Assembly (NCBI GenBank): GCA_046350555.1
Contig: JAXMAF010000042.1
Span: forward strand, 1 to 21,246
DNA from: JAXMAF01 sp046350555
GTDB taxonomy: Bacteria; Planctomycetota; Phycisphaerae; Phycisphaerales; SM1A02
Length of the DNA: 21,246 nucleotides
Reading direction: 5' to 3'
Shown: piece after piece, positions 14,309 through 21,246 of the stretch
How the letters are laid out: each line of letters starts with the position of its first letter
Numbering within the stretch: position 1 is the first letter of the stretch
Translations under genes and position numbers: made by a program
The notes under the pieces: model-generated
What the model saw: only the letters and a program-made list of their open reading frames with translations
Told to the model about the DNA's origin: nothing
Databases searched by the model: none

Positions 14309-15648
14309 ATGGCCGTACCGCGCTCGCTGCTCGTGGATGAACTCGAATCGGGGCTGTACCACTGCGTCTCGCGCTGCGTCCGCCGCGGCTCCTGCTCGCG
14401 GCGGACGACGACCACCGCCGCGACTGGCTCGTCGAGCGGCTGCGGACGCTCTGCTCGGCGTTCGCCATCGACGTGATCGCGTTCGCGGTGATGAACAACC
14501 ACCTGCACCTGATCCTGCGGACGCTGCCGGAGGCCGTCGGTGCGTGGTCGGACCGGGAGATCGCCCACCGGTGGCTGCTCGTCCGGCCCCGCGCCGGCAG
14601 GGGAAGGCGCGTCGGCGATGCCTCGGCGACGCCGCAGGATGCCGCGATCGACCGGCTGCTCGCCGTGCCGGGCCGAGTCGCGGCTCTTCGCAGGCGGCTC
14701 TCGTCCCTGAGCTGGTTCATGAAGGAGCTCAAGGAGCCGATTGCGCGGCTGGCCAACGGCGAGGACGGCGTCACCGGCCGCTTCTGGCAGGACCGCTTCC
14801 GCTGCCACCGCCTGCTCGACGACGCGGCGGTGCTCTGCTGCGCGACATATGTCGACCTCAATCCGGTCAAGGCGGGGCTGGCGGACGATCCCCTCGATGC
14901 CACGCACACCTCGGCGGCCGAGCATCTTCGCCGCGCGGGAGCGAGGAACAGCAACGATGGCGATCGGGGCGCCGCGGGGAATCCCGCGACGCCGACGCAT
15001 GAACTGCTGCGACGGCTGGACGATGTCCCGTTCGCGCCCGCGATCGAAGCCCGGCTCGAGCCGCATCTGCCGGTCGAGCTTCCTGGCGGAGCGGCGCCGG
15101 CGGACTTTGCTGATGCTGCTGCCGCTGTCGCTGTCCCTGCTGCTGTTGTCCTTGCGGCCGCCTCGCGCGATATCGAATCCGACGGTGAAATCGGCATGGC
15201 GGACTCTGCTGCTGCCGCCCCAGTTGCGGCTGCCCCTACTGGGTCGCTTGCCGCGACCTCTGCCACTGCCGCGACCCTTGCGACTGCTGCGAATGCCGCG
15301 GCTGCCACAACTGCCGCGACTGAACGCCGCGCCCCGGCGAGGAGCGTGGCGCGCCGCTCCCGCGCCGTCCTCGACATGACGCTCGGCGCGTACCTGCGGC
15401 GACTGACCGAGATCGCGCGCGGACTTCTCGGCGCCGATCGAGCGGAACACGCCACGACGGACTTTCAGTCGATCCTCGACGGCGCGCACGCGACGCCGGC
15501 GATGCTGGCCACCGCGTACCGCCGGCTGCGGCTGTGGGGCAGCGCTGTCGGCTCGACGGCGCAGCTCGTCGCCGAGGCGCTCCGCCGGGGCTCGCGGCGG
15601 ATCGTCATGGCGCTGCGTCTGGGCGAGCCGGACCCGGCGCCGGACTGA
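14309..15648 (+). pseudogene. Frameshifted REP-associated (Y1/HUH-like) transposase with Ala-rich linker
   Basis: The start is the ATG at 14309, with AGGGGG (14296-14301) upstream. It reads MAVPRSLLVDELESGLYHC, VSRCVRRG in one frame. The family sequence then continues in another frame from about 14390 (LLAADDDHRRDWLVERLRTL, FAIDVIAFAVMNNHLHLIL). Restoring one T at 14390 (GGC TTC CTG CTC) joins the two halves exactly, so a 1-nt deletion is the simplest explanation. Visible motifs are the HUH pair NNHLHLI (14494-14514), SWFMKELKEPIARLAN, GRFWQDRF and YVDLNPVKAGL. I see no Tyr in the helix (14707-14758) where Y1 enzymes have their nucleophile. Beyond about 15090 comes a long Ala-rich linker, then a C-terminal module (LGAYLRRLTEIARGLL... 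RRLRLWGSAVG) that is duplicated downstream. If not a sequencing error, the gene is inactive. Confidence 0.8.
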
Positions 15649-15658
15649 TCGACGAAGA
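15313..15658 (+). repeat. Direct repeat copy 1: transposase C-terminal module
   Basis: This segment is repeated at 15905-16250 with a constant 592-bp offset and no indels. I count about 20 mismatches over 346 positions (roughly 94% identity). It contains the last ~112 codons of the transposase frame, its TGA and a few bases beyond. Confidence 0.92.
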
Positions 15659-15904
15659 AGCCGCAACCTGGCGGTCAATCGGCTTCCGCGACGGCGGGCC
15701 GTCGTTGTCCTCTTGTCGTGGTGGACGCGGAAAGGCCCCCGAAAGGTCGTCGGGACGCCAGGAAGGGCTGCGGCGCGAGAAGTTGGTGGCTCCTGGACGC
15801 GGAACGCTGTCGTTGCTCAATGAGGACCTGCCGACGGTTGGCTTGAAGACCTTGGACCAATGTGCGTGGCTACATTTGCCCCTCGGGCCACCAATGCGCC
15901 GACC
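15659..15904 (+). repeat. Diverged downstream half of the duplicated unit, copy 1
   Basis: No gene of its own is seen. The stretch aligns loosely with 16251-16480: shared blocks include AACCTGGCG, GGCTTCC, CTTGTCG, and GCTGTCGTTGCTC followed by GAGGACCTGCCG and GGCTTG. A 7-bp stem, CGACGGC/GCCGTCG, sits at 15689-15704. Divergence is far higher than in the adjoining coding part, so the two halves of the unit have different histories. Confidence 0.55.
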
Positions 15905-16240
15905 GCCGCGACTGAACGCCGCGCCCCGGTGAGGCGTGTGGCGCACCGCTCCCGCGCCGTACTCGACATGACGCTCGGCGCGTACCTGCGGCGACCGACT
16001 GAGATCGCACGCGGACTTCTCGGCGCCGATGGGGCAGGGCGTGCCACGACGGACTTCCAGTCGATCCTCGACGGCGCGCACGCGACGCCGGCGATGCTGG
16101 CCACCGCGTACCGCCGCCTGCGGCTGTGGGGCAGCGCTGTCGGCTCGACGGCGCAGCTCGCCGCCGAGGCGCTCCGCCGGGGCTCGCGGCGGATCGTCAT
16201 GGCGCTGCGGCTTGGCGAGCCGGACCCGGCGCCGGACTGA
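15860..16240 (+). pseudogene. Orphan transposase C-terminal domain ORF
   Basis: This 126-aa frame begins MCVATFAPRATNAP and then follows the duplicated module TAATERRAP to LGEPDPAPD. No ribosome-binding site is evident before 15860. The frame is preserved despite about 20 substitutions, many of them amino-acid changing (Leu to Pro in LGAYLRRL), which fits relaxed constraint after a recent duplication. It is most likely a non-functional fragment. Confidence 0.6.
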
Positions 16241-16250
16241 TCGACGAGGT
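15905..16250 (+). repeat. Direct repeat copy 2: detached C-terminal module
   Basis: This is the second copy of the 15313-15658 segment. It retains an open frame from an ATG at 15860 to the TGA at 16238-16240, with about 8 amino-acid differences from copy 1. It lacks the catalytic HUH domain, so it is a gene fragment rather than a transposase, although a small stand-alone protein cannot be excluded. Confidence 0.9.
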
Positions 16251-16480
16251 CGAACCTGGCGCACGCGGGGTTCGCGGCTTCCACGGCAGGGGGGGGAGGC
16301 CGTCTTTGTCCACTTGTCGAGACAGGCGTGCAAGGACCGCGACGACGCGCGAAACGGCTGCCGCACAGGCGGTGGCCGGTTTCGGCCTGTGGATCGCTGC
16401 CGTTGCTCGACGTGCTCGATGAGAATCTGCCGGCGAACGGCTTGGATGGGTTGAACGAAAGTGCATGGCCCGGATGGACC
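16251..16480 (+). repeat. Diverged downstream half of the duplicated unit, copy 2
   Basis: This is the counterpart of 15659-15904. Matching landmarks are GCTGCCGTTGCTC, GATGAGAATCTGCCG, GGCTTGGATG and GTGCATGGC, the last corresponding to GTGCGTGGC in copy 1. It contains a run of nine G at about 16290-16298 between ACGGC and GCCGT arms. No convincing coding region is seen. Confidence 0.5.
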
Positions 16481-16492
16481 TGACTCTCAACC

Positions 16493-16528
16493 GCACCCCG
16501 GCGCTTCCCGCCGGGGTGCTTTTCTGTT
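16493..16528 (+). terminator. Strong intrinsic terminator closing the mobile segment
   Basis: GCACCCCGGCG (16493-16503) and CGCCGGGGTGC (16509-16519) form a perfect 11-bp GC-rich stem with a CTTCC loop, followed by TTTTCTGTT. It separates the transposase debris from the defence operon and would prevent read-through into it. Confidence 0.88.
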
Positions 16529-16586
16529 GGTGGGCCGTGCGCTGGGCGGAGGCTTCCGCCAAAGAGGCCGCGGTTTCAAGGAATCG

Positions 16587-16615
16587 TTGACAACCCTATC
16601 ATGGCCCGATAGACC
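16587..16615 (+). promoter_or_regulatory. Promoter and candidate operator of the defence operon
   Basis: A consensus -35 TTGACA (16587-16592) is followed after exactly 17 bp by a weak -10 TAGACC (16610-16615). The inverted repeat CTATC (16596-16600)/GATAG (16608-16612) lies in the spacer and overlaps the -10 box, a good place for an autoregulatory operator of the wHTH protein encoded directly downstream. The match to sigma70 is moderate. Confidence 0.5.
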
Positions 16616-16639
16616 CGTGTCAGGAGCGATCGTGCATCC

Positions 16640-16930
16640 ATGCAGTATCAACGTTCTCTCGACATCGAGCGCCGTCTTGAAGCCGTGCTTCGGCTTGTGC
16701 GCGAGAAACGCCACACCACGCCGGGGATGGCGAAGCCGCTGCACGTCTCCGTGCCCACAGTGTCGCGCGACCTGACGGCGCTCCGGGAGCGCGGGTTCGA
16801 TATCCGCGCCGAGCGCACCAAAGAGGGTTGGCACTACAAACTCGATTCAACCGAACCGAGGTCCCACGCGGAGGACGGCAGCCAATCCGGCCACACGGCC
16901 CCCCGCCGACTGCGAGGGCGCCGGCGATGA
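16640..16930 (+). CDS. Mini winged-HTH regulator (DeoR/WYL N-terminal type)
   Basis: This 96-aa protein consists almost entirely of one winged helix-turn-helix: ERRLEAVLRLVREKRHTT, then AKPLHVSVPTVSRDLTAL as the helix-turn-helix, then RERGFDIRAE and GWHYKL as the wing (to about residue 69). A low-complexity basic tail follows. The pattern matches the HTH_11/DeoR-like N-terminus found in WYL-domain regulators, but no effector domain is present. AGGAG (16622-16626) lies 13 bases before the ATG, somewhat long. Its stop overlaps the methyltransferase start (ATGA at 16927-16930), so the two are translationally coupled. By position it is analogous to the controller proteins of restriction-modification systems and may act on the palindrome in its own promoter; that role is inference. 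Confidence 0.8.
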   Translation: MQYQRSLDIERRLEAVLRLVREKRHTTPGMAKPLHVSVPTVSRDLTALRERGFDIRAERTKEGWHYKLDSTEPRSHAEDGSQSGHTAPRRLRGRRR

Positions 16931-18492
16931 TCAAGGTGGTGGACGTCTTCGCGGGGCCCGGAGGACTCAGTGAAGGCTTTGCGGCAGTAACGGCGCGCGG
17001 CAAGGCCGTGTTCGACGTGGCTCTGTCCATCGAGAAGGACGAGCAGGCGCACCAGACTCTTCAGTTGCGGACGTTCTTCCGGCTCTTTCCAGGACAGGCA
17101 CCGAAGGAGTACTACCAGCATCTTCGCGGCGAAATCGACCTGGAGGCCCTCTACAAGGCGTACCCCGCAGAGGCAAAGCTCGCGGCAGAACTCTGCTGGC
17201 ACGCAACACTTGGTCCCGGCGGAGAAACCGGACGGCGCGTCCGCAGCCGAATCAGGAAGGCAATCAAGGACGAAACAAGCTGGGTTCTGATCGGCGGGCC
17301 TCCGTGCCAGGCATATTCCATCGCCGGCCGATCGCGCAACCAAGGCAACCCGGACTACGACCCGAACAAGGATGTCCGGCAGCGGCTCTACGTCGAGTAT
17401 CTTCAGATTCTCGCAGAGCACCGGCCTGCGGTGTTCATCATGGAGAACGTCAAGGGGCTGCTCTCCGCCACACTCGACAACGACCGCATATTCCACCGCA
17501 TTCTTGATGACCTTCGGGACCCCGCGGCGGCCGTCGGAAGGGAAGGACGGAGCGGAAGCCAGGTCCGCAAAGGCCGCTACGTCATTCGCTCACTCACCGA
17601 AGACAGGATCTTTGAGAACGGCACGATTCAGGGAACCGTCATTCATTCGGAGAAGTTCGGGATTCCGCAGGCCCGCCACCGCGTCATTCTTCTGGGCATC
17701 CGCGATGACATTGCCGAAGCGAAGCCAGGTATTCTGACCCCCCGTACAGCCGTCTCCGCATCCGCGGTTCTCAAGGCGCTGCCGCGCCTTCGCGGCGGAC
17801 TCTCGCCACGAAAACAGGATTCCGCGAAGGCGTGGCGCGATTCTCTCCAGGCCCAGATCGGCAGCCGGTGGGCCACCAGCGGCACAAAGAAGGTGGACAC
17901 CGCCGCTCTCAGCCGGTACATCGAGAGAAAGCTCAGGGAACTGGCGCTCCCGGACGCCGACCGGGGCGCAGAGTTCCTCCGCGCCGATATCAGCGTCGCG
18001 TACGAGTCTGAGTGGTTTCACGACAAGAACATCGAGGGGGTATGCAATCACGTCAGCCGTGCCCACATGCGGAAAGACCTGTTCCGCTACTTCTACGCTG
18101 CGTGCTATGCAAAGCACCACGGCAAGTCTCCGTCATTGAAGCACTTCCCCGCTGACCTGCTGCCGGACCATGTGAGCGTTGACGATGCGATTGAAAACGG
18201 CGGGCATTTTTCCGATCGCTTCCGTGTCCAGGTCGGATCGCGCCCGAGCACAACCATCGTGTCGCATATCAGCAAGGACGGTCACTACTACATTCACCCT
18301 GATCCACTTCAATGCCGCAGCCTGACCGTCCGCGAGGCCGCGCGTCTCCAGACTTTTCCTGACAACTATTTCTTCTGCGGCAATCGGACAGCGCAGTACA
18401 TCCAGGTCGGAAACGCCGTACCGCCACTGCTTGCCCGGCAGATCGGCGAGATTGTGCGCGACATCCTGAAAGCGGCGGGGGCCAACGACTGA
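16927..18492 (+). CDS. C5-cytosine DNA methyltransferase (Dcm family)
   Basis: This 521-aa enzyme transfers a methyl group from SAM to cytosine C5 in DNA. The start is the ATG at 16927, because motif I (VVDVFAGPGGLSEGF) begins at residue 4; the longer frame from 16828 runs through the regulator gene. The motifs are in the canonical order: IV with GGPPCQAYS and catalytic Cys127, VI with ENVKG (Glu173), VIII with QARHRV (248-253), a variable target-recognition region between about 270 and 440, and IX/X with LTVREAARLQTFPDNYFF and QVGNAVPP (493-500). No motif is missing, so it should be active. The protein is longer than minimal M.HhaI-type enzymes, with an extra insertion at about 30-110 before motif IV. 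It would protect self-DNA from the nuclease functions of the operon. Confidence 0.95.
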   Translation: MIKVVDVFAGPGGLSEGFAAVTARGKAVFDVALSIEKDEQAHQTLQLRTFFRLFPGQAPKEYYQHLRGEIDLEALYKAYPAEAKLAAELCWHATLGPGGETGRRVRSRIRKAIKDETSWVLIGGPPCQAYSIAGRSRNQGNPDYDPNKDVRQRLYVEYLQILAEHRPAVFIMENVKGLLSATLDNDRIFHRILDDLRDPAAAVGREGRSGSQVRKGRYVIRSLTEDRIFENGTIQGTVIHSEKFGIPQARHRVILLGIRDDIAEAKPGILTPRTAVSASAVLKALPRLRGGLSPRKQDSAKAWRDSLQAQIGSRWATSGTKKVDTAALSRYIERKLRELALPDADRGAEFLRADISVAYESEWFHDKNIEGVCNHVSRAHMRKDLFRYFYAACYAKHHGKSPSLKHFPADLLPDHVSVDDAIENGGHFSDRFRVQVGSRPSTTIVSHISKDGHYYIHPDPLQCRSLTVREAARLQTFPDNYFFCGNRTAQYIQVGNAVPPLLARQIGEIVRDILKAAGAND

Positions 18493-18857
18493 TGGACCGG
18501 CTCACCACACAGCATCGAAGCTGGAACATGTCCCGCATCCGAGGCCGGGACACAGCGCCGGAACGCACGGTCCGGTCCATGCTTCACCGGCTCGGCTACC
18601 GCTTCCGGCTTCATTCACACCAACTCCCGGGCCGCCCGGACGTGGTGCTTCCGCGATGGAACTCCGTAGTCCTTGTTCATGGGTGCTTCTGGCACCGGCA
18701 CGCCCGCTGTCCGCTCGCGTACACGCCGAAAAGCCGCACCGCCTTCTGGGAAAGGAAGTTCGCCGCGAATGTTGCGCGCGACCGCAGGGTCGTCTCCAGC
18801 CTCCGCACGCTCGGCTGGCGGGTAGTCATTGTGTGGGAGTGGGTTGCGCGACGCTGA
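18492..18857 (+). CDS. vsr: Vsr-type endonuclease, C-terminus frameshift-truncated
   Basis: This 121-aa protein overlaps the methyltransferase stop (TGATG). It carries the Vsr signature: MSRIRGRDTAPE (13-24), LHRLGYRFRLH, LPGRPDVV with Asp50, and VHGCFWHRHARC with His63, His68 and Cys65/Cys73, then FWERKFAANVARDRR and LGWRVVIVWEW. These cover the catalytic Asp and His residues known from E. coli Vsr, which nicks at T:G mismatches left by deaminated 5mC. The frame ends VARR soon after VWEW. The expected tail (GLRDADALARRLDRMLRR...) is present in another frame at 18841-18924, ending 8 bp before the next gene. A 2-nt loss (or 1-nt gain) in the GTGGGTT stretch near 18840 explains this. The catalytic core is intact, so activity may remain. 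Confidence 0.9.
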   Translation: MDRLTTQHRSWNMSRIRGRDTAPERTVRSMLHRLGYRFRLHSHQLPGRPDVVLPRWNSVVLVHGCFWHRHARCPLAYTPKSRTAFWERKFAANVARDRRVVSSLRTLGWRVVIVWEWVARR

Positions 18858-18932
18858 CGCACTCGCACGCCGCCTTGACCGCATGCTGCGCCGGAGTAGC
18901 CGGGAACCGAGTCACACGCATTGAGAGGACGC

Positions 18933-20321
18933 ATGGCAAAGCCGAAATCCACCCTCGAAGTCATCCCATCCGCAAGGCGTCTCATCGGTTCGCTGCGGGA
19001 CGTGGGATATGACTTCACGCACTCCGTCGCCGACCTTGTGGACAACAGCATCGCCGCCGGCGCGACGACAATCGCCATTGACATGCGGTTCGACGGGAAG
19101 GACTCATACCTCCGCATCGCCGACAACGGATCGGGTATGAACGGCACAGCCATCACCGAGGCCATGCGATTCGGAACGGAGCGGGAGTACGACGCGGATG
19201 AACTGGGCAAGTTCGGACTGGGCCTCAAGACCGCATCGCTCTCGCAGTGCTCCCGGCTCACGGTCGCGAGTCGTACCGACAAGACCGCAAAGCGCATCGA
19301 GGCCCGGCAATGGGACCTTGCGCACGTCGAGAAGAGCAACAAATGGGAGATCATCGACGTGCCCGCAGACGACCGGCCGGACATGCTGGTCGATCCGCTC
19401 CAGAACAGCGTCGGCACCGTGGTTCTCTGGGAACTGCTCGACCGCGTTCTCGAATACAAGATCGCATGGGGCGAGCGCGCCAAGAACGGGTTCTTCCGTC
19501 TGGCCGAGGACCTCGACCTTCACCTCGGCATGGTCTTCCACCGCTTTCTGTCGGGGGAAGCCCGGCGCAGGAAGAAGCTCAAGATCACGCTCAACGGCAC
19601 CGCTGTTGAAGCGTGGGACCCATACGCACGCGGAGAAAAGGCGACAGTCACTCTGCCGCCGAGGGAGTTTGAGATTCACGGCGATAACGGCCGCGGCATC
19701 GTCACGTACTCGCCATTCATCCTCCCGAACAAGGAACGGTTCTCTTCCCTCCAGTCATTCAACCGCTACGCCGGCCCCGCCAAGTGGAACTACCAGCAGG
19801 GTTTCTACATCTACCGCGCCGACCGCATGATCCAGAGCGGGGGATGGTGCTACATGCGTACCGCCGACGAGCACACGAAGCTCGCCAGGATCGCCATCGA
19901 CTTCTGGCCCGACCTTGATTCCGCCTTTGACCTGAACGTGGCGAAGGCGAGGGTGAACCTGCCTGCCGACCTGAAAACGCAGCTTCAGACGCCCGTCGAG
20001 CAGCTGGTCAAGCAGGCGAAGAAAGTCTACTCGCCGCCTTCCGACGATCCGCCGCCACCGCAGCCCGGATCGAGGAGCGATCCAGCGCCATCTTCGGGCG
20101 GAACGGGAGGACAGGGCGGCGGCGCATCCGGCCATCCAGACGGGCGTCACACTCCCGCACCCGGAGGATCGAGCCATGCACCGGCCGGACCCCGGTACGG
20201 CCACATCGGACGTGCCATTGATGACGCGGCATCCGAGGCGGGCGAAAGCGCGGCCCTCAAGCGAATCAGAAAAGCTCTCAAGTCCAAAGCCCCCGACACG
20301 GCCTCAGAGATCGGATGGTGA
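18933..20321 (+). CDS. MORC/MutL-like GHKL ATPase of a restriction-modification operon
   Basis: The 462-aa protein starts at the ATG at 18933, with GAGAGGA (18923-18929) just upstream. The GHKL ATP-binding fold is clear at residues 25-105: N-box ADLVDNSIAAGA (Asp34 and Asn38), IADNGSGM (62-69, Asp64) and LGKFGLGLKTASLSQ (91-105). A second, S5-like domain probably follows (about 190-360), including NVAKARVNLP. A 60-residue Pro/Gly/Ser-rich linker (about 367-426) precedes a short charged C-terminal helix. Asp replaces the Glu usual as catalytic base in MutL. In MORC-associated R-M systems described by Iyer, Abhiman and Aravind, such ATPases are encoded with C5 methylases, Vsr-like nucleases and Z1 helicases, as here. 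It probably drives ATP-dependent DNA clamping or signalling; the exact role is unknown. Confidence 0.9.
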   Translation: MAKPKSTLEVIPSARRLIGSLRDVGYDFTHSVADLVDNSIAAGATTIAIDMRFDGKDSYLRIADNGSGMNGTAITEAMRFGTEREYDADELGKFGLGLKTASLSQCSRLTVASRTDKTAKRIEARQWDLAHVEKSNKWEIIDVPADDRPDMLVDPLQNSVGTVVLWELLDRVLEYKIAWGERAKNGFFRLAEDLDLHLGMVFHRFLSGEARRRKKLKITLNGTAVEAWDPYARGEKATVTLPPREFEIHGDNGRGIVTYSPFILPNKERFSSLQSFNRYAGPAKWNYQQGFYIYRADRMIQSGGWCYMRTADEHTKLARIAIDFWPDLDSAFDLNVAKARVNLPADLKTQLQTPVEQLVKQAKKVYSPPSDDPPPPQPGSRSDPAPSSGGTGGQGGGASGHPDGRHTPAPGGSSHAPAGPRYGHIGRAIDDAASEAGESAALKRIRKALKSKAPDTASEIGW

Positions 20322-20323
20322 AC

Positions 20324-21246
20324 ATGGTTGACCGCTACCTGCGTGCAGTAAGAACCCTCATCGACACGCTCGGTGTCGCATTGGCCGACGCGCTCGACAT
20401 GGCGCGTGTGCCGGATGACCTCCGCGAACAGGTCCGAATCCGCTATGAGGAGGAGACTGCGCTTCCCATCCGCCGGGCCAACGTTCTGTCGGGCACGGGC
20501 GGTCCGAGGCCGTGGTTCCAGCAGTGGGACCCGTCCACGGGCTACTACTGGCTCCGCCAGCGTCAGTACCTGATCGACCGGCTTGGATGGAATCAGGCGG
20601 ACATCGGATCGCTGGACGACGCGACCGACCGCATTCTGGCCCACCTTGAAGACCCGCGACCGACCGGGCCCGCCGAGTTTGACGTGCGCGGTCTTGTCAT
20701 GGGATACGTGCAGAGCGGCAAGACCGCCAACTTCTGCGCACTGGCCGCAAAAGCCGCGGACGCGGGCTACAAGCTTGTGATCATTCTCTCCGGTATCCAC
20801 AACTCACTTCGCCTGCAAACGCAACGGCGTATCGACAAGGCGCTCGGCATCGACCCGACCGGCGTCCCCGAGCCGGAGCCGGGCCGGCGCTGGATTGCTC
20901 TGACACAGCGCACCCCTCACGGCGACTTCCGCGCCGGGTCCATCGATGCCAACGTACTTCAGGGCAACGAGCACGTGCTGCTTGTGTGCAAGAAGAATGC
21001 TTCCGTACTCAGACGACTGACGCGCTGGATGGAGAACCGGGCGCCCGCAAGCCTCCCGGTGCTCATCATCGACGACGAGGCCGACCAGGGCTCCATCAAT
21101 ACAGGCGGCAACCGGCCGCCCGTCCAGGAAGAAACCGACCTTGCCCCGGATGACCTGGACAACCCGCAGGCGACCGAGGACGAGCTTGATCCTTCCGTTA
21201 TCAACGGCCTGATCCGCACGCTTGTCCGTTCCTTCCGGCGCGTGTC
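20324..21246 (+). CDS. Z1-type P-loop ATPase/helicase, 3' end outside window
   Basis: The frame is open from an ATG at 20324 (an alternative in-frame ATG at 20315 overlaps the previous stop) to the right edge, giving 307 residues. The N-terminal ~120 residues are helical. Walker A is GYVQSGKT (127-134, Lys133) and Walker B is IIDDEADQGSIN (248-259, Asp250-Glu252), with hydrophobic strands before each (LVIILSG, VLLVC). The QSGKT-plus-DDEADQ pairing and the start of the protein match Z1-domain proteins, a superfamily-2-like helicase group that accompanies MORC ATPases in R-M operons. The diagnostic Z1 domain would lie mostly beyond the window and cannot be seen. Further genes of the operon (nuclease, AIPR or similar) may follow off the edge. 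Confidence 0.8.
   Translation, partial: MVDRYLRAVRTLIDTLGVALADALDMARVPDDLREQVRIRYEEETALPIRRANVLSGTGGPRPWFQQWDPSTGYYWLRQRQYLIDRLGWNQADIGSLDDATDRILAHLEDPRPTGPAEFDVRGLVMGYVQSGKTANFCALAAKAADAGYKLVIILSGIHNSLRLQTQRRIDKALGIDPTGVPEPEPGRRWIALTQRTPHGDFRAGSIDANVLQGNEHVLLVCKKNASVLRRLTRWMENRAPASLPVLIIDDEADQGSINTGGNRPPVQEETDLAPDDLDNPQATEDELDPSVINGLIRTLVRSFRRV

Noticed and set aside
13936..15678. 580-codon minus-strand frame opposite the transposase
   Set aside because: It has Arg-rich random composition, and the HUH, GRFWQDRF and YVDLNPVKAGL motifs are on the plus strand.

Overview
The window is GC-rich, gene-dense bacterial DNA. The mix of a small-ORF + DUF2924 cassette, a REP-associated-type transposase relative and a CzcCBA/ZntA-type metal locus suggests a planctomycete (Phycisphaerae-like) chromosome. 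That assignment is inference; no rRNA or tRNA gene is present to confirm it.

Layout. (1) 1-1867: the end of a phage/glycan-type gene (MptE/DUF115-like) joined by an ATGA overlap to a Ser/Gly-rich low-complexity protein that carries a complete Hint (intein/hedgehog-type) autoprocessing domain. (2) 1988-11795: a tight plus-strand metal-resistance operon. It holds a small secreted Cys-containing protein, czcC, czcB, czcA, a small His-rich membrane protein, a two-TM membrane protein and a PIB-type Zn/Cd/Pb ATPase. The RND tripartite pump would carry divalent metal across the outer membrane while the ATPase exports it from the cytoplasm. Three of the proteins carry His/Asp/Gly-rich metal-binding stretches. 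(3) 11796-12216: no gene, one strong hairpin terminator. (4) 12217-13395, minus strand: an orphan AlbA_2/Schlafen-type protein. (5) 13525-16519: mobile-element debris. It contains two small genes of a recombinase cassette whose recombinase is missing, short in-frame TTGGCCACGC repeats, a frameshifted HUH/REP-type transposase, and a tandem duplication (592 bp offset) of that transposase's 3' end, closed by a strong terminator.

(6) 16587-21246 (continues off the right edge): a co-transcribed defence operon consisting of a mini wHTH regulator, a C5-cytosine methyltransferase, a Vsr-type nuclease, a MORC/MutL-like GHKL ATPase and a Z1-type P-loop ATPase/helicase. This matches the MORC-associated restriction-modification class and is the most interesting system here. 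The genes overlap or abut, so they are probably co-regulated by the small wHTH protein, for which a palindrome in the promoter is a candidate operator. The Vsr gene has lost its C-terminal tail through a frameshift, while the tail's reading frame survives immediately downstream.
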